From assembly GCA_902496265.1 (NCBI GenBank), contig CABVAD010000052.1:1-7756 (forward strand): a stretch of DNA of 7,756 bases, in the 5' to 3' direction. Shown here piece after piece: positions 1 through 6,419 of the stretch. The stretch's first letter is position 1, and the number at the start of each line of letters is the position of its first letter. Made by a program: the position numbers and the translations under genes. Under the pieces are notes generated by a model, which did no database searches, was not told the DNA's origin, and saw only the letters and a program-made list of their open reading frames with translations. Source of the stretch: an uncultured Oscillospiraceae bacterium (lineage in GTDB: Bacteria; Bacillota; Clostridia; Oscillospirales; Acutalibacteraceae).

Positions 1-58
1 CATATAGATATTTGTCAATAGGTAAAAATTATTCTGTTTAAAAGCGGCTTTTTTGCGT

Positions 59-87
59 TTGACATTTCGGCGTATAGTATGTATACT
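59..87 (+). promoter_or_regulatory. SigA-type promoter upstream of the glycosyltransferase gene
   Basis: A perfect -35 hexamer TTGACA (59-64) is followed after exactly 17 bases by TATACT (82-87), one mismatch from the TATAAT consensus. Transcription would begin near 93-95, leaving a short leader of about 24 bases that contains the ribosome binding site GGAGGG (107-112), five bases before the ATG at 118. This is the best promoter in the window and could drive the first five genes, since the gaps after it are short and lack a clear terminator. An inverted repeat AGTAT-GT-ATACT (76-87) overlaps the -10 element and might be an operator, but no regulator can be named. The assignment rests on sequence match to the housekeeping consensus only. 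Confidence 0.8.
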
Positions 88-117
88 TAATATGATGATT
101 GTTATCGGAGGGGACAA

Positions 118-1248
118 ATGAAAGCGATTATACTTTCCTGCGGTACGGGCGGAGGACACAACGCCGCGGGACTTGCGATAAAGGAAGAGCTTGAACTAAG
201 GGGTCACACCGCTCAAATGCTCAATCCTTACAGCCTTAAAAGCGAAAAAACCGAGAGAATAATCAATCAGGTATATATTAAAACGGTGCAGAAAGCCCCG
301 CGCGTTTTCGGCGCGGTTTACGCTTTGGGCAACGCGTACAGGCGGCTGCCCTTCCGTTCCCCCGTATATTTTGTAAACGGCGGTATGGCAAAGCGGCTTG
401 AGGGGCTTTTCAAGGAGGAAAATCCCGACATAGTTATAATGCCGCACGTTTTTCCCGCGGAGATAATCACCAATATGAAAAGCCGCGGTATGACAGTGCC
501 GAAAACCGTATTTATTTCCACCGATTACACCTGCACGCCCTTTACGGAGGAGACCGACTGCGACATATATATAACGCCTCAGGAGAGCCTTAATCCCGAG
601 TTTGAAAAATACGGGATTGCAAAGGAAAAGCTAAAGCCCTTCGGTATTCCCGTAAGCCGCAAATTTTCAAATCCGCACACAAGGCAAGAGGCAGCCGATG
701 AGTTGGGGCTTGACAGAGAAAAAAGGTATATACTTGTCTCGGGCGGAAGTATGGGCGCGGGAAAGCTTGTTTTTGCGATTAAGGTTTTATACGATAAATT
801 CAAAAAAGATGAAAACACGCGGATAATTGTAATATGCGGCAGTAATGAATGGCTTTATAAGCATCTTTCAAAGCGCTACAGCGAAAAAATAGTTGCGGTA
901 AGATATACGGATAAAATGGCGGATTATATGCGCGTTGCCGATATTTATATCACAAAACCGGGCGGTCTTTCCACGACCGAGGGGGCGGTAATGGGCGTTC
1001 CGATGGCTCATATAATGTCTATACCCGGATGCGAAACCGCAAATATGCGTTATTTCGGGGAGCGGGGTATGAGTATTCCCGTGAAAAAGCTCAGAAAAAA
1101 TCTTTCCGCGGCGGCGGACAGGCTGTCTGAAAGCTTAGCGGCACAGGAAATGACCGAAAATCAGAAAAAATATATTAACCCGAACGCCGCAAAGGATATT
1201 TGCACACTTGCGGAGCGGCTGCTTGAAGCGGAAGATACCGCTGTATAA
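118..1248 (+). CDS. MGDG synthase/UgtP-like glycosyltransferase (GT28 family)
   Basis: Probable peripheral-membrane glycosyltransferase that moves a sugar from a UDP-sugar onto diacylglycerol, making membrane glycolipids or lipoteichoic acid anchors; sugar and acceptor are inferred from the family. It has the two-domain GT-B layout. The N-terminal MGDG-synthase-type half (about 1-180) opens with CGTGGGHNAA (G9-A17), the glycine-rich H-containing loop of the family. The C-terminal GT28 half has SGGSMG (208-213), a CGSN segment, and KPGGLSTTE (280-288), the nucleotide-sugar binding region. At 376 residues it is close to Bacillus UgtP (about 382). MurG is a distant relative, but the N-terminal half and the KPGG signature favour the UgtP/MGDG group. 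No signal peptide or membrane helix is evident. The ATG start is fixed by GGAGGG at 107-112. It is the first gene after the promoter at 59-87, and 24 bases separate it from the FAD oxidoreductase gene. Confidence 0.88.
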   Translation: MKAIILSCGTGGGHNAAGLAIKEELELRGHTAQMLNPYSLKSEKTERIINQVYIKTVQKAPRVFGAVYALGNAYRRLPFRSPVYFVNGGMAKRLEGLFKEENPDIVIMPHVFPAEIITNMKSRGMTVPKTVFISTDYTCTPFTEETDCDIYITPQESLNPEFEKYGIAKEKLKPFGIPVSRKFSNPHTRQEAADELGLDREKRYILVSGGSMGAGKLVFAIKVLYDKFKKDENTRIIVICGSNEWLYKHLSKRYSEKIVAVRYTDKMADYMRVADIYITKPGGLSTTEGAVMGVPMAHIMSIPGCETANMRYFGERGMSIPVKKLRKNLSAAADRLSESLAAQEMTENQKKYINPNAAKDICTLAERLLEAEDTAV

Positions 1249-1272
1249 ATAATATAATCGGAGGAATTTATA

Positions 1273-2475
1273 ATGGAAATAAATGAAATACTTTGTACCG
1301 AAGTCTCACAAAGCTGTGATGTTTTGGTCTGCGGCGGCGGCTTTGCGGGAATATCCGCGGCGCTGGCGGCGGCAAGGCAGGGCAAAAAAACAATTCTTCT
1401 CGAAAGAGAGTTTGTCTTGGGCGGACTCGGCACGGCAGGCTTGGTTACAATTTACCTGCCGATTTGTGACGGAATGGGGCATCAGGTCTCGTTCGGCATA
1501 GCCGAGGAGCTTTTAAGGCTTTCGGTTTCAATGGGAGCGGAGGCGGATTATCCCGATAACTGGCTTGAAAATACCGACGCCGCTTTAAGAACCGAAAAGG
1601 ATAAACGGTTTCAGGTTCGCTATAATCCTACCCTTTTTGCAATTCTCGCGGAACAGCTTTTACTAAAAGAAAATGTAAAGATTTTGTACGGCACATACGC
1701 TGTGGCGGTCGATAAAACCGACGGTAGAATTAACGCGGTTATAACCGAAAGCAAGTCGGGCAGACGTGCAATAAAGGCGGATTCGGTAGTAGATGCAACG
1801 GGCGACTGTGATATTGCCTTTTTGGCGGGTGCACCGACAGATACATTCAAGCAGGGGAATATTCTGGCGGCATGGTATTATTTTTTGGATAATTCGGGAT
1901 ACAAGCTAAATCCGCTCGGCTTCGCGGATATTCCAGATGACCAAAAAAACGGGGAAAACGGGGTTGAAATGCTTATAAACCGCCGCTTTACAGGGCTTGA
2001 CGCCGATGAGCTTTCGCAAATGGTACAGCTTTCGCATAACGAAATTTTGGAGGATATTAAGAAAAGACGGCTTAACGGCGGCGAACTTGTGCCTACCTCG
2101 ATAGCCACAATACCTCAAATAAGAATGACAAGAAAGCTTGTCGGCGGGTATGTACTGCAGGATACCGAAATGCATAAATACTTTGAGGATTCAATAGGCT
2201 TGATTTCGGACTGGCGAAAGCGCGGACCTGTATATGAGGTTCCCTTTAAAACGCTGTATACAGATAAAATCAAGAATTTGATCACCGCGGGCAGATGCAC
2301 CTCGGTGACCGACAGTATGTGGGATATAATGCGGGTTATTCCCTGCTGTGCGGTGACAGGTCAGGCGGCGGGAACAGCGGCGGCGCTGACCGACGATTTT
2401 GCCGCGCTTGATATTAAAAAGCTTCAAAGCGCACTTGAAGCCGACGGAGTTGTTATTCATGAAAATCAGCTGTAA
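1273..2475 (+). CDS. FAD-dependent oxidoreductase, substrate unknown
   Basis: Flavoprotein of the FAD_oxidored family (PF12831 type), cytosolic, with no predicted substrate. An N-terminal Rossmann fold binds the ADP part of FAD: VLVCGGGFAG gives G21, G22, G23 and G26 of GxGxxG, and LLERE places E44 at the end of the second strand for the ribose. Further family marks are VVDATGDCD (about 172-180), RMTRKLVGGY (284-293), the TAGRCTS motif (338-344) and GQAAGTAAAL (363-372), which closes the FAD site. At 400 residues it is on the short side for this family as I know it, with no extra C-terminal domain. The ATG start is supported by GGAGG at 1260-1264, eight bases upstream. It follows the glycosyltransferase by 24 bases, so co-transcription is likely, but that does not show a shared pathway. 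The flavin assignment is firm; the physiological reaction is unknown. Confidence 0.85.
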   Translation: MEINEILCTEVSQSCDVLVCGGGFAGISAALAAARQGKKTILLEREFVLGGLGTAGLVTIYLPICDGMGHQVSFGIAEELLRLSVSMGAEADYPDNWLENTDAALRTEKDKRFQVRYNPTLFAILAEQLLLKENVKILYGTYAVAVDKTDGRINAVITESKSGRRAIKADSVVDATGDCDIAFLAGAPTDTFKQGNILAAWYYFLDNSGYKLNPLGFADIPDDQKNGENGVEMLINRRFTGLDADELSQMVQLSHNEILEDIKKRRLNGGELVPTSIATIPQIRMTRKLVGGYVLQDTEMHKYFEDSIGLISDWRKRGPVYEVPFKTLYTDKIKNLITAGRCTSVTDSMWDIMRVIPCCAVTGQAAGTAAALTDDFAALDIKKLQSALEADGVVIHENQL

Positions 2476-2542
2476 AGCACGGCTCTCTTTTTGTTTACAA
2501 AGCGGCGGTGAATTGAAAAATTTTAAATAAGAGGTTATAATA

Positions 2543-3448
2543 ATGAATTATCGGATAAATCCCGCGGCGTTTTCCGCAGTTTTTACCGTTCCCGCCGAGG
2601 TTGCCGACAGGCATTTAAAGCTGGCGCGGGGCGAGCATATAAAGGTTTTGCTTTACATAATGCGCAATATGACAGCACCGATTGAGCCTTCTGTTATTGC
2701 CGAGGCGACAGGAATTACGGAATATGATGCCAAAGAGGCACTTGTTTACTGGGAGGACGCGGGAATTTTAACCTGTGACGGCGGCTTACAGGAAAATGCT
2801 CAAATCAAACCGAATACGGTAAACCGCGCGGAAAAGCCTACAAGACGGGACGTTGCGCGGCGCGGCGCTGAGGACGAAAAAATCAGCTATCTTTTAAGGG
2901 AAACCCAAATGCGGCTGGGCAGAAATTTAAAGAGCAACGAGACAAGTACCCTCGTCTGGCTTTACGACGACGAGGGCTTAGACGTTTCGCTGATACTTAT
3001 GATAGTGCAGTACGCGGCGGCGCATAACAAAGCCAATATCCGCTTTATCGAGTCTACCGCCGTCGATTGGATCAATAAAGGAATAGATACCGTTGCCGCG
3101 GCGGACGCGGAGCTTAACCGAATGGCAATGGGGGATCAGGCGTGGAAGATAGTAAGTTTAGCCTTCGGGCTTGAGCGAAGAAAACCGAGTAAAAAGGAAA
3201 CCGAGCTGTCCCTGCTTTGGGTAAACGACTGGAAAATGTCAAAGGAAATGCTTGAAGCCGCATATGAGGAGTGCGTTAACACAAAGTCTAAGTTTTCCTT
3301 TCCTTATACTGCGAAAATTATCGAAAGCTGGCACGAAAGGGGCTTTAATACACCCGAGGATATACAAAAAGACAGGCAAACCGATGAAAAGGGCTATGCC
3401 GCCTATGACATCGACCTGTTTGAAAAAATGCTTAACACAAAGGATTAG
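2543..3448 (+). CDS. DnaD-domain replication initiation protein
   Basis: Likely primosome protein that helps remodel DNA at origins or restart sites and recruits the helicase loader. The N-terminal ~90 residues look like the winged-helix part of DnaD/DnaB proteins (helices around HIKVLLYIMRNM and a helix-turn-helix-like PSVIAEATGITEYDAKEAL). A polar linker rich in R, K and E (about 92-112) follows. Two C-terminal DnaD-type modules come next, about 114-185 and 200-272. The second ends in YTAKIIESW (255-263), an exact YxxxIxxxW motif; the first has FIESTAVDW (168-176), a degenerate copy. Both are followed by a similar N/E-R/K-G-hydrophobic/aromatic turn. The 301-residue length fits two modules, larger than single-module Bacillus DnaD (about 230). 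The ATG at 2543 has AGAGGT (2530-2535) seven bases upstream. Only nine bases separate it from the DnaI-like gene, which supports the role. It could be equally well named a DnaD- or DnaB-type (Bacillus) protein. Confidence 0.85.
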   Translation: MNYRINPAAFSAVFTVPAEVADRHLKLARGEHIKVLLYIMRNMTAPIEPSVIAEATGITEYDAKEALVYWEDAGILTCDGGLQENAQIKPNTVNRAEKPTRRDVARRGAEDEKISYLLRETQMRLGRNLKSNETSTLVWLYDDEGLDVSLILMIVQYAAAHNKANIRFIESTAVDWINKGIDTVAAADAELNRMAMGDQAWKIVSLAFGLERRKPSKKETELSLLWVNDWKMSKEMLEAAYEECVNTKSKFSFPYTAKIIESWHERGFNTPEDIQKDRQTDEKGYAAYDIDLFEKMLNTKD

Positions 3449-3457
3449 AGTGAGGAT

Positions 3458-4432
3458 ATGATTACAAGGGAAGAAGCTTATAAAAAAGCAGCCGAGCAAA
3501 TAAGACAGGCGCAAAAGGATAAACAAAGGCGGTATAATATGCTGCTTGCCGCCGCTTACGGCTCAAATCCCCGCCTTCTGGAAATCGACAGGGAACACGC
3601 CGAAGTCGGGGCAAGGCTTGTAAACGCGGCTCTCTCGGGCGGAAAAGCGCTTGACGGTTTAAAAAAGCACTCTGCCGCGCTTACTCTTGAAAAAAAGCTT
3701 ATTCTTGAAAAAGCAGATATAAAAGAGCCTGCCCCCGACTGTTCGATTTGCGGGGACACGGGATATGTCGGCGGCAAAATCTGCGGCTGTGTGAAAAGAA
3801 AAGCCGCTGAGATTATGCTTTCAGAGCTGTCGGGTGAAATGCCGCTTGAAAGCTCGCGGTTTGATAATTTCAACCTTAATTATTATAAGGACGAGGACGG
3901 CAAAGGCGGAAATCCGCGCCGAAGAATGACAACAATACTTAAGGTCTGCACCGAATATGTAATAGGCTTTGACCCTAAAAAAAGCGGAAATCTGCTGTTT
4001 ATGGGCAGCGCGGGGGTTGGCAAGACCCATTTGACCTTAGCGATTGTGTCGTCGCTTATTGAAAAGGGCTTTGTGCCTGTATACGGCTCGGCGGAAAATC
4101 TTTTTTCCAAAATTGAAAAGGAAAAGTTTTCGGGCGAAAACCGCGGCGCATACGAGTCAATGACAACCTGCGACCTATTGGTTATTGACGATTTGGGGGC
4201 GGAAATGGCGACCGCCTTTACAAAATCGGCGCTTTATAATTTGGTTAATACCCGTCTTCTTTCGGGAAAGCCTACCATAATCAACACAAATCTCACTATG
4301 AAGGAAATCGAAACGCGCTATACCGCGCGAATTTCCTCACGGCTTATCGGAAGCTTTGACGCGTATAAATTTATCGGCGACGATATAAGACAGCAAAAGG
4401 CTGTCGAGCGCATAGTTCGTAAAGGACAATAA
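3458..4432 (+). CDS. dnaI: DnaI/DnaC-type AAA+ helicase loader
   Basis: ATPase expected to load the replicative helicase onto DNA during initiation and restart, acting in the cytosol with the DnaD-like partner encoded just upstream. The N-terminal ~90 residues are helical and charged, matching the helicase-binding part of Bacillus DnaI. A zinc-binding cluster follows with C95, C98, C109 and C111 (CSICGDTGY ... CGC). The AAA+ domain has Walker A GSAGVGKTH (183-191), Walker B LLVIDDLG (240-247), a sensor-1 region INTNLT (275-280) and, near the C-terminus, TARISSRLIGSF with the arginines expected of the arginine finger/sensor-2 region. Length is 324 residues, against about 311 for Bacillus DnaI. 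The gene starts nine bases after the preceding stop; its GAGG (3452-3455) is only two bases from the ATG, with a weaker AGAG at 3447-3450, so translational coupling to the upstream gene is likely. IstB-like transposon ATPases are related, but the zinc cluster and the DnaD neighbour argue for a chromosomal loader. Confidence 0.9.
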   Translation: MITREEAYKKAAEQIRQAQKDKQRRYNMLLAAAYGSNPRLLEIDREHAEVGARLVNAALSGGKALDGLKKHSAALTLEKKLILEKADIKEPAPDCSICGDTGYVGGKICGCVKRKAAEIMLSELSGEMPLESSRFDNFNLNYYKDEDGKGGNPRRRMTTILKVCTEYVIGFDPKKSGNLLFMGSAGVGKTHLTLAIVSSLIEKGFVPVYGSAENLFSKIEKEKFSGENRGAYESMTTCDLLVIDDLGAEMATAFTKSALYNLVNTRLLSGKPTIINTNLTMKEIETRYTARISSRLIGSFDAYKFIGDDIRQQKAVERIVRKGQ

Positions 4433-4452
4433 TTGTTAAGGCATAAAAATCA

Positions 4453-4457
4453 GGGAG
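4453..4457 (+). promoter_or_regulatory. Ribosome binding site that fixes the TTG start of mnmG
   Basis: GGGAG lies nine bases before the TTG at 4467. No in-frame ATG is available before the conserved flavin-binding loop, so this site and the TTG together define the start. Confidence 0.7.
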
Positions 4458-4466
4458 TAATCGTTT

Positions 4467-6335
4467 TTGAGTATTAAGAAATATAACGCGGGAGAATATG
4501 AGGTCGCCGTTATAGGCGGCGGTCACGCGGGGGTTGAGGCGGCGCTTTCCGCCGCAAGGCTCGGCTGTAGGACAATAATGTTTACAATAAGCGTCGATTG
4601 GGTGGGCAATATGCCCTGCAACCCGTCGATAGGCGGCACGGCGAAGGGCCACCTTGTAAGAGAGCTTGACGCGCTGGGCGGCGAAATGGGCAGGGCGGCG
4701 GATAAAAACACCCTGCAAAGCCGTATGCTTAATCTCGGCAAGGGTCCCGCCGTCCATTCCCTGCGTGCTCAAATCGACCGCAGGGCGTACAGCGAATATA
4801 TGAAGCACGCGGTAGAGCTTCAGAAAAACCTCGACGTTAAGCAATGCGAGATTACAGATATTTACCGCGAAAACGGTATATGGCATTGCATATCCAAGCT
4901 CGGCGCGGACTTTTCCTGCCGCTCGGTCGTTATCGCCACGGGTACGTTTTTAGGCGGCAGGGTATATGTAGGGGAGGTAAACTACCCCTCCGGACCTGAC
5001 GGCAATTTTCCCGCCACGGCTTTGGCAGAGTCGCTTAAAAGGCTCGGTCTGCCGCTGAGACGCTTTAAAACGGGGACTCCCGCCCGCGTTTCAAGGGACA
5101 GTATCGATTTTTCCGAGATTGAAGTGCAGGAGGGGGACAAGCGGGTAGTCCCGTTCAGCTATTCCACCGAAATACCTCCCGAAAATAAGGTAGTCTGTCA
5201 TATTTCCTATACAAATGAGGATACAAAGCGTGTTATACTCGAAAACATCAACCGCTCGCCCCTTTATGCGGGGGAGATTGAGGGGGTAGGCCCTCGCTAC
5301 TGCCCGAGTATTGAGGATAAAATCGTCCGCTTTGCCGATAAAAAGCGGCATCAGTTTTTTATTGAGCCCTGCGGAATAAATACAGAGGAAATGTATTTGC
5401 AGGGGCTTTCCTCTTCGCTTCCCGAGGAGGTACAGATAGCCCTTTACAAGACCGTTCCCTGCCTTAAGAATGTAAAAATAATGCGCAACGCCTACGCAAT
5501 CGAGTACGACTGCGTAGACCCCACGGCTATGCGCGCGACCCTTGAAATGAAGGATTTTCCCTGCCTTTACGGCGCGGGGCAGTTCAACGGCTCATCAGGG
5601 TACGAGGAGGCGGCGGCTCAGGGGCTTATAGCGGGAATAAACGCCGCTCTAAAGGTGCAGGGTAAAGAGCCGCTTATACTCTCCCGTGCCTCCTCTTATA
5701 TCGGCACGCTGATTGACGACCTTGTGACAAAGGGCTGCTCCGACCCGTACAGAATGATGACTTCGAGGAGCGAGTACAGACTGCTGCTTAGGCAGGACAA
5801 CGCCGACGAGCGCCTTATGCCGACGGGCAGAAAATTAGGGCTTATAGATGATAAAACCTATGCCGCGTTTAAACTTCGTAAGGAGCAAAAGGAAAAGGAA
5901 ATTGAACGCCTTAAAACTTCCTTTTTAGCCCCAAGCGAGGAGTTAAACCGCCTGTTGGAGGAAAACGGCACCGCGCCTATAAGCACGGGTACGCGGCTTT
6001 CCGACCTTGTTAAAAGGCCGCAGATAAGCTACGATTCATTAGCGCCGTTTGATAAAGATAGACCTGATTTACCCTTCAGCGTGCGCGAAAAGGTCGAGAC
6101 CGAGATTAAATACGAGGGTTATATCGCCCGCCAGCAGGCGCAGGTGAATGAAATGCTCCGTCTTGAGGAAAAGGCTATTCCTAATGATATTGATTATTCC
6201 GCTGTTTACGGACTGAGGCTTGAGGCGGTCGAAAAGCTTAATAAAATAAGACCCGCTAATATCGGTCAGGCGTCCCGCATTTCGGGCGTAAGCCCCGCCG
6301 ATATTTCGGTGTTGCTTATATATTTGGCGAAGTAG
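4467..6335 (+). CDS. mnmG: tRNA uridine-34 carboxymethylaminomethyl-modifying enzyme MnmG (GidA)
   Basis: FAD enzyme that, with the GTPase MnmE, installs the aminomethyl or carboxymethylaminomethyl group on C5 of wobble uridine 34 in certain tRNAs, using methylene-tetrahydrofolate and NADH. The N-terminal VAVIGGGHAGVEAA holds the FAD loop (G17-G22). Then come NMPCNPSIGG with C51, the ATGTFLGG and FKTGTPARV segments, YCPSIEDK with C279 (the two cysteines match those implicated in catalysis in the Escherichia coli enzyme), GSSGYEEAAAQGL near the second flavin motif, and TSRSEYRLLLRQDNAD. The C-terminal helical domain that binds MnmE and tRNA includes YEGYIARQ (549-556) and ends with RPANIGQASRISGVSPADIS. 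At 622 residues it is full length. A small variation is EPCG (300-303) where many homologues read EPEG. The start is TTG. The neighbours are unusual: the DnaI-like gene 34 bases upstream and a SpoVAF-like gene downstream, with neither mnmE nor rsmG adjacent. Confidence 0.97.
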   Translation: MSIKKYNAGEYEVAVIGGGHAGVEAALSAARLGCRTIMFTISVDWVGNMPCNPSIGGTAKGHLVRELDALGGEMGRAADKNTLQSRMLNLGKGPAVHSLRAQIDRRAYSEYMKHAVELQKNLDVKQCEITDIYRENGIWHCISKLGADFSCRSVVIATGTFLGGRVYVGEVNYPSGPDGNFPATALAESLKRLGLPLRRFKTGTPARVSRDSIDFSEIEVQEGDKRVVPFSYSTEIPPENKVVCHISYTNEDTKRVILENINRSPLYAGEIEGVGPRYCPSIEDKIVRFADKKRHQFFIEPCGINTEEMYLQGLSSSLPEEVQIALYKTVPCLKNVKIMRNAYAIEYDCVDPTAMRATLEMKDFPCLYGAGQFNGSSGYEEAAAQGLIAGINAALKVQGKEPLILSRASSYIGTLIDDLVTKGCSDPYRMMTSRSEYRLLLRQDNADERLMPTGRKLGLIDDKTYAAFKLRKEQKEKEIERLKTSFLAPSEELNRLLEENGTAPISTGTRLSDLVKRPQISYDSLAPFDKDRPDLPFSVREKVETEIKYEGYIARQQAQVNEMLRLEEKAIPNDIDYSAVYGLRLEAVEKLNKIRPANIGQASRISGVSPADISVLLIYLAK

Positions 6336-6372
6336 ATGTTAGAAAGTGACTCTCCAATAACTAAATAATAAT

Positions 6373-6419
6373 CGCTCTTTTTACGGGAATAATATTCCGT
6401 GAAAGGGCGGTTTTATTTT
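6373..6419 (+). terminator. Hairpin plus T-rich run after mnmG: possible terminator or translation gate
   Basis: The left arm at 6373-6390 pairs with the right arm at 6394-6409 around a three-base AAT loop. I count 16 pairs, two of them G-T wobbles (6376-6406 and 6381-6401), with single bulged bases at 6382 and 6387. The right arm is followed by G and then TTTTATTTT (6411-6419), the pattern of an intrinsic terminator for the mnmG transcript. However, the run reaches into the TTG start codon at 6418, and the purine run AAAGGG (6402-6407), the only plausible ribosome binding site for the next gene, lies inside the right arm. The element could therefore end transcription, hide the ribosome binding site, or both. 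Pairing was done by eye; no folding energy was computed. Confidence 0.6.
6402..6407 (+). promoter_or_regulatory. Ribosome binding site for the TTG start of the SpoVAF-like gene, inside the hairpin
   Basis: AAAGGG lies ten bases before the TTG at 6418 and matches the start of the AAAGGAGG consensus. It falls wholly within the right arm of the hairpin at 6373-6409, so it should be poorly accessible when the hairpin forms. In the coding frame a TGA at 6400-6402 closes the upstream side, leaving TTG at 6418 as the only standard start before the conserved N-terminal region. Confidence 0.5.

Noticed and set aside
40..54. Small hairpin AAAAG-CGG-CTTTT followed by TT, possibly the terminator of a gene upstream of the window.
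   Set aside because: Only five pairs, four of them A-T, with a three-base loop; too weak to call without seeing the upstream gene.
2476..2542. A terminator or second promoter in the 67-base gap between the FAD oxidoreductase and the DnaD-like gene.
   Set aside because: No stable hairpin was found, and TTTACA at 2494-2499 lacks a -10 match at 16-18 bases spacing. The gap is longer than the others, so an internal promoter stays possible but unsupported.
3458..4432. Reading the DnaI-like protein as an IstB transposase helper.
   Set aside because: No transposase gene or terminal repeats are present, the zinc cluster and helical N-terminus fit DnaI, and the neighbour is a DnaD-domain gene.
4371..4886. 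A 171-codon open frame on the minus strand spanning the end of the helicase-loader gene and the start of mnmG.
   Set aside because: It lies opposite two strongly conserved genes and across their junction, its translation shows no recognisable domain, and it is best explained as a shadow of their codon bias.
6336..6417. A sporulation (SigG/SigF-type) or SigA promoter for the SpoVAF-like gene.
   Set aside because: ATAACTA at 6356-6362 partly resembles a SigG -10 but has no matching -35, and TTAGAA (6339-6344) with TAAATA (6362-6367) is a poor SigA match. No promoter can be supported, though one would be expected.
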